Shown here in pieces: positions 6,739 through 18,828 of a stretch of DNA of 64,000 nt. The notes under the pieces are model-generated. The model did no database searches, was not told the origin of the DNA, and saw nothing but the letters and a program-made list of their open reading frames with translations. The DNA lies in assembly GCA_947502595.1 (NCBI GenBank), contig CANNAM010000009.1, positions 62,001-126,000 of the forward strand, read 5' to 3'. The DNA is from an uncultured Marinicella sp. GTDB lineage: Bacteria > Pseudomonadota > Gammaproteobacteria > Xanthomonadales > Marinicellaceae. Positions within the stretch are counted from its first letter, which is position 1, and every line of letters begins with the position of its first letter. The position numbers were made by a program, and so were the translations under genes.

Positions 6739-9459
6739 TTAATATTGGGCCATTTGTGCCAGCAATGCTGCTGTTTTAGACAGGATGATCTTTTGGCCGT
6801 CAGATTGTTCGGTATAAATAATTTTAGATTTTTCAGCGGCTGCCGTTAGCAAGGTTTCAGCCAGTTCGTGGTTGTTGCACTTGAAGGCCAGTTCTCCCAA
6901 TTGCAATTCATTCCACATCCGTCGCCAGCTTTTGCTGGAGACTTTCTCAATCGCTGGTAACAACGCCTCAATTTTTTTTAAGGCGGCTTGGCACGTGCTT
7001 TGGTTTGGATTTTGACCAATTAAATTAGCGATCGCGGTGATGTGGTTTTGTCGATTGGATTTGTTGTTGGCGGTAAAGACAGGCATGATTTCATCCAAGA
7101 TGTTTTGTGACTCTTGGTGGTGTCCCATTTTTGCCAATAAGCGGGCCAAATTGCCGCGACTGCTGGCTACGCGATAAGGGTTGATTGCATGGTGTGCTTG
7201 TCTTAATTGTATGGACTCTCTGAACAGTACCTCTGCTAGGTCGTAACGGCCCATGTCTTCATACAGGTAGGCCAGGTTGTTAATTTGGAGAACATAATCT
7301 AGGCTGTCCTTGCCCGCAGCGCGCAGACTGATTTGAATGGCTTCCTGATAGATTTCTTCGACTGCTTTGAAGCGCCCTTTGTCATGGTACAGGGCGCCTA
7401 GTTCTGCGATTACACTTGAGTAATTAGGGTGTTCATTGGTAAACAGCTTGCGGGTATTTTCTCGGTTTTCGATGAAGATAGCTTCAGCTTCTGTATAGCG
7501 TTCTAAGTCTTTAAGTATTCTGCCTTGGGTTTGTTGGCGGATCAAGAACAAGGGGTGCATTTTGCCGCTTAAGCGGGCCGCATAATCAGCCGCTAAAGTG
7601 ATGTAATTTAAGGCCAATTCATCGTCTGCAGTTGCGTTGCCTAATTCATTGTAAATTCGACCCAGTATACGGTCATCCTCAACCCCGAGGTCCTGAAGGT
7701 TTTTCAGTGTCTGCTGCAACCGCTCGTTAACCAGGGCATCCTTACCAAGAAAGCCGTCAATGGTGGCGATGCGAATGTGGTGCCAAGCCAGATCTTTGGG
7801 ATCATGCAATTCATCGGTCAATGCCAATGCCAATTGTTTGTATTTAAGGGCGCCGGCTTCATCATTGGCAAAATACGCCATGATACCCAGTTGCCCCAGC
7901 GCAGTGGCCTGGCCAGGAATGTTGTGCGCTTGTTTGTATAAGGCCAATACTTTTAGGTAATAATCTATCGCTTGGTCATGGTGGCCCAAATGGTGTTGGA
8001 TGCTTGCTAATTTGCCCATTAAGGTGGCTTTGATGACTGGTTGATCATCCAGCCCTGCAGACAGTTGCCTTTCTGCACTTTTTAAGACATCGTCTAAATC
8101 GATTGCTTCCCCCTTGCTGCCCAGCGGTGATGCTGATTCCAGGATGCTGACCAGAAAATCGGTGGTGCGATTGGCGATGGTGGATTGTTGTTGTGCCTGT
8201 TGTTGAGCCGCCAAAGCCTTGTCACGTTCGGCAGTGAGTTGTTGTTGATTGCTCAATAAAATCAGTGGTAAAACGGTTAAAAACACCAGTACAGCTGTAG
8301 TCAGCACGGTAGCAAGCGGGTTGCGGGTGATGAATTTTTTACTGCGGTACAGCCAACTGTCACCAACGGCAACCAAAGGTTTGCCGTCTAAATAGTTTTT
8401 AACGTCATTGGCCATGTCCTTGACTGTGGCATAACGCCTTTCGGGTTCTTTGCGTATCGCCATCAAAATCAAATTATCTAAATCGCCCTTCAGCTGTTTA
8501 TTGCCGTAGGCTCGATTGAAGTCAATGGTTTGGATCAAGTGGCTGGGTGGGATGGGGGTGCCTTGCGTGATTTCATGAATCAACTCAGCGGGGACATCAG
8601 TGTGGTAAGCCTGGGCGCGCTGGCCGGTGAGCATTTCATACAACAGCAGGCCGAGGGTATAGATGTCAGTGGCAGTTGAAACTGGCGCTCCAGTGACCTG
8701 TTCGGGGCTGGAATAAGCCAGAGTCATCATCGGCAAAGTTTCGGTTTTGATTGACTCTTGGTCAAGGTATTTGGCAATGCCAAAGTCCAGTAATTTAACC
8801 GTCCCATCGTGGGTGACAAAAATGTTCAAGGGCTTGATGTCGCGATGTATCACTGACAAAGAATGGGCGTAGCTGACGGCATCACAAATCTGCAAGAAAC
8901 ATGTCAGGTATTGTTTTAGGCTGAAATTTTGCTGCGCGGCATACTCCAGTAACGGTAAGCCTTCAATCAACTCCAATACCATGTAGGGGCGCTGTTCACC
9001 AATCTCACCGCCATCTAATAATTGGGCGATGTTGCGGTGTTTTAATTGTGCCAATAACTCACGCTCGGTTCTGAATCGATTGAGTTCACGCTGATCATGG
9101 ATTGGCTTGAGGAATTTGATTGCCACTTGGTGGTTGAAGTCACCGTCAGTGCGCTCTGCCAACCACACTTCGCCTTGTCCGCCTTCACCGAGTTGGTGTT
9201 GTAGTTCATAAGCCCCGATTTTCATCCCTTGGCTGATGGGTTTGATGTCCAAGCTGACTTGCATGGAATCAACCACCGCCTGGGTCATCTCAATGTCGCT
9301 GTTGGTGTGTTGTAGCAGTTTGCGTACATGGGCTTTGATTTCATCAGAAACTGCAGCTGAATTGATTTTTTTATTTTGTGCCGCAGGGCTGAGGTCGCAG
9401 CAAGCGTCGAACAATTGCTTGATGGTTGGGCCTGGGTTATTTGCATCTTCGTTGCTCAT
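6739..9459 (-). CDS. transmembrane Ser/Thr protein kinase with TPR domain
   Basis: 906 aa Hanks-type kinase. The order is a short N-terminal helical region, then the kinase domain at about 84-355, with the Gly loop LGEGGQGEVWLA, catalytic Lys 115 (VAIKFLK), HRDIKPLNI (H205-D207), DFG at 225-227 and the activation-segment SPEQ. A transmembrane helix follows at about 381-403, then a coiled-coil Gln-rich stretch and a long external or periplasmic tetratricopeptide region (roughly 430-860, e.g. GKLASIQHHLGHHDQAIDYYLKVL). All catalytic residues are present, so it should be active. Its ATG overlaps the stop of the upstream sigma factor gene (ATGA), a sign of translational coupling; such sigma/kinase pairs are common in Xanthomonadales-like bacteria. 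Targets are unknown; control of the sigma factor by phosphorylation is a reasonable inference. Confidence 0.92.
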   Translation of the reverse strand: MSNEDANNPGPTIKQLFDACCDLSPAAQNKKINSAAVSDEIKAHVRKLLQHTNSDIEMTQAVVDSMQVSLDIKPISQGMKIGAYELQHQLGEGGQGEVWLAERTDGDFNHQVAIKFLKPIHDQRELNRFRTERELLAQLKHRNIAQLLDGGEIGEQRPYMVLELIEGLPLLEYAAQQNFSLKQYLTCFLQICDAVSYAHSLSVIHRDIKPLNIFVTHDGTVKLLDFGIAKYLDQESIKTETLPMMTLAYSSPEQVTGAPVSTATDIYTLGLLLYEMLTGQRAQAYHTDVPAELIHEITQGTPIPPSHLIQTIDFNRAYGNKQLKGDLDNLILMAIRKEPERRYATVKDMANDVKNYLDGKPLVAVGDSWLYRSKKFITRNPLATVLTTAVLVFLTVLPLILLSNQQQLTAERDKALAAQQQAQQQSTIANRTTDFLVSILESASPLGSKGEAIDLDDVLKSAERQLSAGLDDQPVIKATLMGKLASIQHHLGHHDQAIDYYLKVLALYKQAHNIPGQATALGQLGIMAYFANDEAGALKYKQLALALTDELHDPKDLAWHHIRIATIDGFLGKDALVNERLQQTLKNLQDLGVEDDRILGRIYNELGNATADDELALNYITLAADYAARLSGKMHPLFLIRQQTQGRILKDLERYTEAEAIFIENRENTRKLFTNEHPNYSSVIAELGALYHDKGRFKAVEEIYQEAIQISLRAAGKDSLDYVLQINNLAYLYEDMGRYDLAEVLFRESIQLRQAHHAINPYRVASSRGNLARLLAKMGHHQESQNILDEIMPVFTANNKSNRQNHITAIANLIGQNPNQSTCQAALKKIEALLPAIEKVSSKSWRRMWNELQLGELAFKCNNHELAETLLTAAAEKSKIIYTEQSDGQKIILSKTAALLAQMAQY

Positions 9460-9962
9460 TCGGCATGTTCACTGAGGTAATTGCAAATATGGGCTTTGGC
9501 AAAACGCAGGTCCCGTTCCAAAGTAGCCACTGAAATATTCAAAATATCTGCCGCTTGGTGTTTTTTTACTTGGGTGAAGTAGAGTAAATCTATGGCTTTG
9601 GCGGCACGTTCATCCAATGATTCTAAGCCGTCAATGGCGTCACTGATGACCTGAAAATTGGTGATGCTGTTGTCGTTGATGCCCAGCGCATCGGTGTACA
9701 CCACCCGCTGTCTTTCTCCACCTCTTTTTAAAGCACTGTTTCGGCGGCCATAATCGACCAACAAACGCCGCATCTGGCGGGCCAAAACAAACAGGTATTG
9801 TTGGCCTTTGATGCTGCTGTCATCAGGTAAATTGATTTTTAAATAAGCCTCATGCACTAAATCGGTTGGTGACAGGGTGTGTCCTTGGCGTTCAGCTTGC
9901 ATCAGTTTGTTGGCAATGGACTTAAGTTGTTGGTAGATTTCTTGGTTAAGTACAGCGTCCAT
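9456..9962 (-). CDS. ECF-like sigma factor (TIGR02999 type)
   Basis: 168 aa sigma-70 family protein. Region 2 is seen in TDLVHEAYLKI and YLFVLARQMRRLLVDYGRRNSALKRGG, the signature of the TIGR02999 group. Region 4 is a helix-turn-helix near the end (KHQAADILNISVATLERDLRFAKA). It lacks anti-sigma partners of the classical kind; instead the next gene, overlapping by four bases, encodes a membrane Ser/Thr kinase. The pair probably forms a signal-responsive transcription unit. It is slightly shorter than typical members (about 180-190 aa). The start at 9962 fits the family N-terminus. Confidence 0.88.
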   Translation of the reverse strand: MDAVLNQEIYQQLKSIANKLMQAERQGHTLSPTDLVHEAYLKINLPDDSSIKGQQYLFVLARQMRRLLVDYGRRNSALKRGGERQRVVYTDALGINDNSITNFQVISDAIDGLESLDERAAKAIDLLYFTQVKKHQAADILNISVATLERDLRFAKAHICNYLSEHAE

Positions 9963-10034
9963 ATTAAGTTTTAATTTAAAATCAGTGTCTTGAGCTCGGG
10001 GTAACTATTATGCCACCTGATCAATGACATTGCA

Positions 10035-11483
10035 TCATTCAAAATCATCAGCGAATATTAAATCACTCAGATTGATTGTTATTGGGCCGATTATTAGACG
10101 CCCAGTGGCGTCATGATGCTGATTGGCTAACACAATGGTGCGCGCTGTTGGGTGACCTGGTTTTAAATACAGGCGCAGGCTGTATTCGCCGGCAGCTAAT
10201 TGATGGTTAAAGGTGTGTTGTAAGGTGTTTGACTCAGCCGCTAATAGTTGGCTTAAATCATCAGCAAATTCCCAGGTTAAAAGGGTGTTGTTGGCTGCGT
10301 CTACCCAATCGATGGCCAATTGGTATTTAAAGTATATCGGTGCTGAACCAACGTTACTGAGAGACACTTGGACGAGGCTGCTGTTGCTGGTAATTGGGTT
10401 GTTTATGCTGAGATGGTTGACTTGAAAGCGGTAGCCCAATTGATTGGCAAGGCGTTGCATTGCAGCCACTTGACCGCTGTTTTCATGTTGACCGGCTGGG
10501 CCTAAAAAGCTGAAGTGGTAGTCATTGATCAAGGTGGTTACGTCGGCTTCATCGGTAAGCCAGGCGTTTTGTTGTGAATGCAACGGACTTTCACCTGAAA
10601 TTGGACTGACTTGCCAATTATTGCGTGCTGCAGGCACCCTATTGGCAAAACCATATTCTAAATTCCAGTCGCCGCTGTCATCACACTGTGGCAGGTCATA
10701 AATACACGGACCGGTGAACGAGGGAAAGTAATCTTCGTGGAAGCCAAAGTTTACATTGCTTACATCAGGTTCACGTGCATAGCGGGTTTGTAGCGGGGTG
10801 AGAGTGAATGCATTGTTATAGGCCAGCTTCATGGCATTTTTGATGGCGTTATTAGGCGCAATATCAGCACAACCGGACTGGTGCCATTCACCCCATAATC
10901 CTAAAAGGCCCACTTGCACCGCGGTGATTCTTGGGTCGCCATCAAAATGTGCGCCAAAGGCGCTGACCAATTCGGTTGCTTGAGTTTGGAATGCGGGGTT
11001 GTTCCAGTCAGGTGCAATACCTGGTCCGTCACCATTACAACTGGTGTAGGCATTGCGCGCAATGTTCAGAGGTGGTTGCTCTAAAAATATAGGGTAGTCG
11101 CGATCATCATCACCGCCGGTGTAGTGTGCATTCATTCCAGAGCCAGGTCCATCAGGGTAGTCAGCCACTATACGCAGTACTAAAGTGGATTCAGGTAGGG
11201 TATTGAGGATAGGGTTGATATAGGTCTGTTCAATCTGTGACCAAGCAAATACCTGGTCTGCAGTTTCAATCATTCGCCAAGGTAGGTAGACGTGGTAAAT
11301 GTTGGCGCCGTGGTGGTTGTCTGGCAGGCCGCCATCAGCCAATACACTGCTGCCCCAGAGCATGAATCCACGATGAGGGTTGTCAAGCACATCGTCACTG
11401 GGTTGAGGGGTGAAAACTTCAGCCAAGCTGATGGACATTGCACTCAACAGCATGAATGTGGTTATGGTTTTGTGTACAGACAT
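10035..11483 (-). CDS. secreted DUF4832/DUF4874-type glycoside-hydrolase-like protein
   Basis: 482 aa with a Sec signal peptide (residues 1-21, MLLSAMSISLAE). The mature protein begins with the family hallmark DVLDNPHRGFMLW. It continues with a TIM-barrel-like region (YHVYLPWRMIETADQVFAW, LRIVADYPDGPG, ITAVQVGLLGLWGEWH) that fits the DUF4874 N-terminal half. The C-terminal half is beta-sandwich-like (NHLSINNPITSNSSLVQVSLSN, AGEYSLRLYLKPG), as in DUF4832. GLWGEWH holds an acidic residue placed like a glycosidase acid/base, but no substrate is known. The last residues are DLIFADDFE, the C-terminal motif shared by several exported proteins here. Divergent from mnmG. Confidence 0.8.
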   Translation of the reverse strand: MSVHKTITTFMLLSAMSISLAEVFTPQPSDDVLDNPHRGFMLWGSSVLADGGLPDNHHGANIYHVYLPWRMIETADQVFAWSQIEQTYINPILNTLPESTLVLRIVADYPDGPGSGMNAHYTGGDDDRDYPIFLEQPPLNIARNAYTSCNGDGPGIAPDWNNPAFQTQATELVSAFGAHFDGDPRITAVQVGLLGLWGEWHQSGCADIAPNNAIKNAMKLAYNNAFTLTPLQTRYAREPDVSNVNFGFHEDYFPSFTGPCIYDLPQCDDSGDWNLEYGFANRVPAARNNWQVSPISGESPLHSQQNAWLTDEADVTTLINDYHFSFLGPAGQHENSGQVAAMQRLANQLGYRFQVNHLSINNPITSNSSLVQVSLSNVGSAPIYFKYQLAIDWVDAANNTLLTWEFADDLSQLLAAESNTLQHTFNHQLAAGEYSLRLYLKPGHPTARTIVLANQHHDATGRLIIGPITINLSDLIFADDFE

Positions 11484-11629
11484 TGGCTTTCAGTTTACAT
11501 GTGTATCCAGTTCATTTTAGCTGATGACGAGGTAATTAGGTCTGATTTTGGTTCAAAGCTGTGTATATAAACGAGATTGCTCGGATTGGAAATTAAATTG
11601 AGTTAGAATAGGGGGTTGAGATAATTTTT

Positions 11630-13510
11630 GTGAATGAAATGAATTACGACCAAGTTTTTGATGTGATTGTGGTGGGTGGTGGCCATGCTGGAACCGAGGC
11701 TGCTTTGGCTGCTGCGCGCATGGGTGCTAAAACCTTGTTGCTGACTCACAACATAGAAACCATCGGTCAGATGAGTTGCAATCCAGCCATAGGTGGGATT
11801 GGCAAAGGTCATTTGGTCAAAGAAATTGATGCTTTGGGTGGCGTTATGGCTACTGCTACTGATCATGCTGGTATCCAGTGGCGTACTTTGAATGCACGCA
11901 AAGGTGCTGCCGTTCGTGCAACACGGGCTCAATGTGACCGCACTTTGTACCGCAATCACATCCGTACCGTGGTTGAAAACCAGCAAAATTTATTCATGTT
12001 TCAGCAAGGCGTTGAGGATTTGATCATCGAAAATGATCAAGTCAAAGGCTGTGTCACACAAATGGGTCTGGTGTATATGGCCAAAACTGTGGTGCTGACT
12101 GTCGGCACGTTCTTGGCTGGTAAAATTCACATTGGTATGTCCAATTACTCCGGCGGACGTGCCGGTGATCCGCCAGCAACCGTGTTGGCGCAAAAATTGC
12201 GGGCATTGCCATTTGCCGTAGCGCGGTTAAAAACTGGCACACCACCGCGGATAGACGGTAAAACCGTTGATTTTTCAGTGATGGAAGAACAGCCTGGTGA
12301 CACGCCAAGGCCGGTTTTCTCCTATATGGGTTCGCTGGATCAGCACCCAGAGCAAGTCAGTTGTTTCATCACCCACACCAATTTACAAACCCATGACCAC
12401 ATTCGCTCAGGTTTGGATCGTTCACCCATGTATTCAGGTGAAATTGAGGGCAAAGGTCCACGCTATTGTCCATCTATTGAAGACAAAATCATGCGCTTTG
12501 CTGACAAAGACTCTCATCAAATATTTGTGGAGCCAGAAGGTTTGAACACCCATGAGTTGTACCCCAATGGCATCTCTACATCGTTGCCGTTTGATATTCA
12601 GATGAAGTTGGTGCGGTCGATTAAGGGCTTTGAAAATGCCCACATCACCCGGCCCGGTTATGCCATTGAGTATGATTTCTTCGATCCGCGTGGTTTAAAA
12701 GCCTCATTGGAAACCAAGTATGTGGAAGGGCTGTTTTTCGCTGGTCAAATCAACGGCACCACCGGTTATGAAGAAGCCGGTGCGCAAGGTCTGATTGCCG
12801 GCATGAACGCGGCCTTACAAGTGGCAGGCAAGCCATCATGGACGCCAGCCCGTAACGAAGCTTATATGGGCGTGTTGATAGATGATTTGATCACCCAAGG
12901 CACCAATGAGCCTTACCGCATGTTCACTTCACGGGCTGAATACCGACTGATGTTGCGTGAGGACAATGCCGATTTCAGGCTGACTGAAAAAGGCCATGAA
13001 TTGGGCTTAGTGAATGAACAGCGTTGGTCGGCTTTTTCGGAAAAACGCCGTCACGTGGAAGGTTCATTAGAGCACTTGAAGTCAATTTGGCTCAGTCCAA
13101 ATAATGCCATGGGTAAAAAATTCATCACCCAAACAGGCATTGAGTTAAGTAAAGAAACCAGTGCTTATGATTTATTGCGCCGGCCCGAAGTCAATATCAG
13201 CATGCTCAATGAATTGGATGAAATCAGTTTGCCATCCCAAGCTGAGAAAGTGCTTGAGCAAGTTGAAATCCACACCCAGTATGCAGGTTACCTTGAGCGT
13301 CAACAACAAGAAATTGACAAAGCCAAAAACCATGCAGACAAAGCCTTGCCTTTGGACTTGGATTACCGCCAAATCAATGGTCTGAGTGGTGAACTCACCG
13401 AAAAACTCAACACCATCAAGCCTGCCACCATTGGCCAAGCTTCGCGCATCCAAGGCATGACACCGGCGGCTGTTTCTTTGTTGTTGGTGTACCTAAAGAA
13501 AGCAGGTTGA
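11630..13510 (+). CDS. mnmG: tRNA uridine-5-carboxymethylaminomethyl synthesis enzyme MnmG
   Basis: FAD-dependent protein that with MnmE adds the cmnm5 group to wobble U34 of several tRNAs. The N-terminal dinucleotide motif [18 protein letters not shown], the conserved [20 protein letters not shown] block, [20 protein letters not shown] and the C-terminal helical MnmE-binding region ([32 protein letters not shown]) are all present. The length of 626 aa is normal. The start is GTG at 11630 or ATG at 11639. In many Proteobacteria mnmG is followed directly by rsmG-parA-parB; here those genes lie 25 kb away and mnmG stands alone, convergent with aroE. Confidence 0.97.
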   Translation: MNEMNYDQVFDVIVVGGGHAGTEAALAAARMGAKTLLLTHNIETIGQMSCNPAIGGIGKGHLVKEIDALGGVMATATDHAGIQWRTLNARKGAAVRATRAQCDRTLYRNHIRTVVENQQNLFMFQQGVEDLIIENDQVKGCVTQMGLVYMAKTVVLTVGTFLAGKIHIGMSNYSGGRAGDPPATVLAQKLRALPFAVARLKTGTPPRIDGKTVDFSVMEEQPGDTPRPVFSYMGSLDQHPEQVSCFITHTNLQTHDHIRSGLDRSPMYSGEIEGKGPRYCPSIEDKIMRFADKDSHQIFVEPEGLNTHELYPNGISTSLPFDIQMKLVRSIKGFENAHITRPGYAIEYDFFDPRGLKASLETKYVEGLFFAGQINGTTGYEEAGAQGLIAGMNAALQVAGKPSWTPARNEAYMGVLIDDLITQGTNEPYRMFTSRAEYRLMLREDNADFRLTEKGHELGLVNEQRWSAFSEKRRHVEGSLEHLKSIWLSPNNAMGKKFITQTGIELSKETSAYDLLRRPEVNISMLNELDEISLPSQAEKVLEQVEIHTQYAGYLERQQQEIDKAKNHADKALPLDLDYRQINGLSGELTEKLNTIKPATIGQASRIQGMTPAAVSLLLVYLKKAG

Positions 13511-13536
13511 AATTAAAGGCCTTTGTTGGGTCAAAT

Positions 13537-15314
<1,778 letters not shown>

Positions 15315-15402
15315 TCATTTAACTAGGGGAAGAATAGGTGATAGTTTAGTTAAAATAAGCTAAAATTTCACCCCTAAACTCACATTTACCACATAACAAA
15401 TT

Positions 15403-16173
15403 ATGGCCGTTATCATCAAAACACCTGAAGAAATCGAAAAAATGCGTGCAGCCGGTAAAAACGCCGCCGAAGTATTGGATTTGATTGGCGAATACGTTAA
15501 GCCAGGGGTGTCCACTTTGGAGTTGGATGACATTTGTCATCACCACATCGTTGAGGTGCAAAAGTGCATTCCAGCACCACTCAACTACCGTGGTTTTCCA
15601 AAATCAATTTGTACTTCTGTCAATCAGGTCATTTGCCATGGCATTCCTGATGAAAAAAAGGTATTGAAAGACGGCGATATCATTAATATTGACGTGACTG
15701 TGATCAAGGACGGTTGGCATGGTGACACATCTCGCATGTATTTTGTTGGTGAACCCAAGCCCCGTGCCAAGCGGTTGGTAGAAGTGACTTATGAGGCCAT
15801 GAAAAAAGGCATTCAAATGGTTAAACCTGGTGTGCGTTTGGGTGATATAGGTGCAGCGATTCAAGCCCTGGCCTACAAAAACCGTTACTCAGTGGTGTAT
15901 GAATACTGTGGCCATGGCATAGGACAGACTTTTCATGAAGACCCACAGGTTTTGCATTATGGCCGCCCAGGAACCGGCTTGGTGCTGGAAAAGGGCATGA
16001 CTTTTACCATTGAGCCGATGATTAATTTAGGCAAAAGGCACAGTAAGTTATTGGCTGATGGCTGGACCGTAGTGACCAAAGACCGCAGCTTATCGGCCCA
16101 ATTTGAACACACCATAGCAGTGACTGATGACGGCTACGATGTGTTGACTGAATCGCCTAAATTTCCTTTGTAA
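15403..16173 (+). CDS. map: type I methionine aminopeptidase
   Basis: Removes the initiator methionine from nascent proteins. 256 aa, the compact type Ia form without N-terminal zinc finger. Metal ligands are seen in NIDVTVIKDGWHGDTSRM (two Asp), GHGIGQTFHEDP (His), TIEPM (Glu) and FEHTIAVT (Glu). The conserved CHGIPDE holds the substrate His. The stop codon is separated from the glnD start by a single base (TAATATG), so map and glnD are one transcription unit, as in several Proteobacteria. Confidence 0.97.
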   Translation: MAVIIKTPEEIEKMRAAGKNAAEVLDLIGEYVKPGVSTLELDDICHHHIVEVQKCIPAPLNYRGFPKSICTSVNQVICHGIPDEKKVLKDGDIINIDVTVIKDGWHGDTSRMYFVGEPKPRAKRLVEVTYEAMKKGIQMVKPGVRLGDIGAAIQALAYKNRYSVVYEYCGHGIGQTFHEDPQVLHYGRPGTGLVLEKGMTFTIEPMINLGKRHSKLLADGWTVVTKDRSLSAQFEHTIAVTDDGYDVLTESPKFPL

Positions 16174-16174
16174 T

Positions 16175-18766
16175 ATGGCGCTGCTGGCACCTCCAGATCA
16201 TGCCGATGACTACTTTGATCTGATAGAGCTGGCAGCCATCAAAGATCAGGGCATTGCTGCCTATAAACGCATGTTGCAGGCTTCTGATGCTAAGTTAAAT
16301 GCAGCTTTTTATCAGTGGCAAAACATTTCACGCTTGGTCAGAACCCGGGCCTGGATTGTTGAGCAGTTGATTTTGCAATTGTGGCAACGCAACAACTTAC
16401 ACCAACAGCAATTGACATTGGTTGCAGTTGGTGGTTTTGGCCGGGGTGATTTACAGCCTCATTCAGATGTTGACTTACTTATTCTGTTCCATGAAACATT
16501 GCCAGAGGATGAGGTCAGTGCATTCATTCAAAACTTATGGGACCTGGGCTTGGATGTCGGCCATGCTGTGCGCACCGTAAATGAATCAATACAATTGGCC
16601 GAACAAGACATCACTGTGGCCACCAACCTCATGGAAAGTCGTTTTATACAAGGTGAGCATCAGCTGTACAACGACATGTTTGAGCGCACCAATGACCGAC
16701 ACATGTGGTCAGGTCGAGATTTCTTTCAGGCTAAATTTCAAGAACAAAAAAACCGCCATGAAAAATGTGGTGGAACCGCTTACAACTTAGAGCCCAACAT
16801 CAAGGAAGGTGAAGGTGGTTTGCGCGACATACAGATGGTTACCTGGGTGGCACAAAGGCATTTTCACGTCAATGCCATGCATGGACTGGTGGATGTGGGT
16901 TTTTTGCATCCAGATGAATACATTCAATTACAAAAAGGCATGCGAAAATTATGGAAGATACGTTACGCCCTGCATTTACTGGCTGGTCGCAAAGAAGATC
17001 GCTTGTTGTTTGAACACCAAAAAGAACTGGCCAAAATTTTTGGTTACGAGGATGATGAGGAGTCTTTGGCCGTTGAAAAATTCATGCAAAGCCATTACCG
17101 CAATGCCATGCAACTGGAACAGTTGAACATGCGCTTATTGCAATTGTTTCAGGAAAATATACTGCAAAGTCATGAAGACAAGCAGGTAACTGTGCTGAAC
17201 GATGAGTTTCGCATCATTAACCATTATTTAGAAGTGAATAATGACCAAGTATTCGTCGACCGACCTGCGGCTTTGTTTGAAGTGTTTCACCAATACCAAC
17301 AGAATCCACAAGTGCATGGTATCAGAGCCAGTACTTTGCGCTTAATCAGTCAAAGTATTTATTTGATTGATGATGCATTCAGGGCGGATGCGGCCATCAA
17401 GCAAATATTTTTAGGCATTTTTAAACATAAAAATTTAGTCTTCAGACAAATGCGGTTGATGAATGCATTGGGGGTTTTGGGTGCTTATTTACCGGTTTTT
17501 GGTCGCATTGTTGGTCGCATGCAATATGATTTATTCCATATGTATACGGTGGACCAACATACATTGTTTGTGTTGCGTAACATCCGTAAGATATTCCTTG
17601 CGCCTGGCAAGCACCCGCACGCGCACTCGGTTGCACAACAAATCCAGACGCCTTATGTGCTTAACTTGGCAGGTTTTTACCATGACATTGCCAAGGGTCG
17701 AGGGGGAGACCATGCGGAGTTAGGCGCTGTTGAGGCACAGCATTTTGCTGCTTCATTTGCTTTACCTGAAGCCGATGGTGAGCTGTTGGTGTGGCTGGTT
17801 AAGCACCATTTAATCATGTCGGTGGTGGCACAAAAACAGGACCTCAGTGACATTCAAGTGATTGCCCAGTTTGCCCAGTTAATTGGTCGCCAAGCATATT
17901 TGGATCACCTGTATGTACTGACGGTGGCTGATATTTCTGGCACCGATCCAAAATTATGGAATTCTTATAAAGATGCTTTGTTGCAAGAGCTGTATGCCCG
18001 TACCAGTGATTATTTGGCCGCCAAAAAAGATGATTTGGTGGCCCAAACCAAGGCCGATGCCATGGGTTTGTTGGACAAAAAACACCGCCAAGAAGTGGTG
18101 GATTTGTGGCAACACATTCCGGATCGATTTTTTGATTATTCCAGTCCTGAGCAAATTGTCCAAATCAGCCAGGCGATTGCAGAAAATAATTTTCAGCCAA
18201 CAGTTTGTGTCACTGATTTGCACCAAGATGGTTTTGAAATTATGTTGTATGGCAAAGACCAAATCGGTTTGTTTCACCATGTTGTGGAAGTTTTTGCTGA
18301 GTTTGATGTCAGTGTGGCCAATGCCCGAATTTACAGTGGTTCCAATGGTTATGTGTTGGACTATTTTCATTGCTTGGCTGACTATGACCAACATCAACTT
18401 AATGACCTGACAGAAGCCATCAAAATGGTTATGGATTTACCGCATTACCAGGTGAAAAATCGAGAATTGATTGCCAGTCGCAGAGAAAAGTTATTCATTG
18501 AACCACCAGAATTGATTTTTTCTCCCGGCCGCACGGCCTTTGAGAGTCGGGTTGAAATCAAGTGTATTGACTATGCAGGCCTGTTGGTCAATACCACACA
18601 GATATTTTTTAATCAGGGCATCGATATACATGCCGCAAAAATTGGAACCTTTGGTCACCGTGCAGAAGATGTGTTTTGGTTGTCGCGCAACCAACAGGCT
18701 TTAGACTTAACCACTCAGCAGCAGATTGAAGCCGCCTTTAAGGAATTAATCAGTGAAGCGCAATAA
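16175..18766 (+). CDS. glnD: bifunctional uridylyltransferase/uridylyl-removing enzyme GlnD
   Basis: Nitrogen sensor that modifies PII proteins according to glutamine level. 863 aa, normal length. Nucleotidyltransferase motif GGFGRGDLQPHSDVDLLIL at 86-104; an HD phosphohydrolase domain with FYHDIAKGRGGDH (H503/D504); two C-terminal ACT domains (LYGKDQIGLFHHVVEVFAEFD, about 690; KCIDYAGLLVNTTQIFFNQG, about 790). The catalytic Asp pair of the transferase and the HD pair are intact, so both activities are expected. Translationally coupled to map. Confidence 0.97.
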   Translation: MALLAPPDHADDYFDLIELAAIKDQGIAAYKRMLQASDAKLNAAFYQWQNISRLVRTRAWIVEQLILQLWQRNNLHQQQLTLVAVGGFGRGDLQPHSDVDLLILFHETLPEDEVSAFIQNLWDLGLDVGHAVRTVNESIQLAEQDITVATNLMESRFIQGEHQLYNDMFERTNDRHMWSGRDFFQAKFQEQKNRHEKCGGTAYNLEPNIKEGEGGLRDIQMVTWVAQRHFHVNAMHGLVDVGFLHPDEYIQLQKGMRKLWKIRYALHLLAGRKEDRLLFEHQKELAKIFGYEDDEESLAVEKFMQSHYRNAMQLEQLNMRLLQLFQENILQSHEDKQVTVLNDEFRIINHYLEVNNDQVFVDRPAALFEVFHQYQQNPQVHGIRASTLRLISQSIYLIDDAFRADAAIKQIFLGIFKHKNLVFRQMRLMNALGVLGAYLPVFGRIVGRMQYDLFHMYTVDQHTLFVLRNIRKIFLAPGKHPHAHSVAQQIQTPYVLNLAGFYHDIAKGRGGDHAELGAVEAQHFAASFALPEADGELLVWLVKHHLIMSVVAQKQDLSDIQVIAQFAQLIGRQAYLDHLYVLTVADISGTDPKLWNSYKDALLQELYARTSDYLAAKKDDLVAQTKADAMGLLDKKHRQEVVDLWQHIPDRFFDYSSPEQIVQISQAIAENNFQPTVCVTDLHQDGFEIMLYGKDQIGLFHHVVEVFAEFDVSVANARIYSGSNGYVLDYFHCLADYDQHQLNDLTEAIKMVMDLPHYQVKNRELIASRREKLFIEPPELIFSPGRTAFESRVEIKCIDYAGLLVNTTQIFFNQGIDIHAAKIGTFGHRAEDVFWLSRNQQALDLTTQQQIEAAFKELISEAQ

Positions 18767-18788
18767 GGTGAATGTTTTGCCAAACCCA

Positions 18789-18816
18789 AGCAGTGGCACG
18801 GTGTAGCACCACTGCT
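18789..18816. terminator. hairpin between convergent glnD and porin genes
   Basis: AGCAGTGG and CCACTGCT pair perfectly over eight bases around a 12-base loop. There is no clear T-run on either strand, so termination strength is uncertain. Confidence 0.45.
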
Positions 18817-18828
18817 AGACTGAATCAA

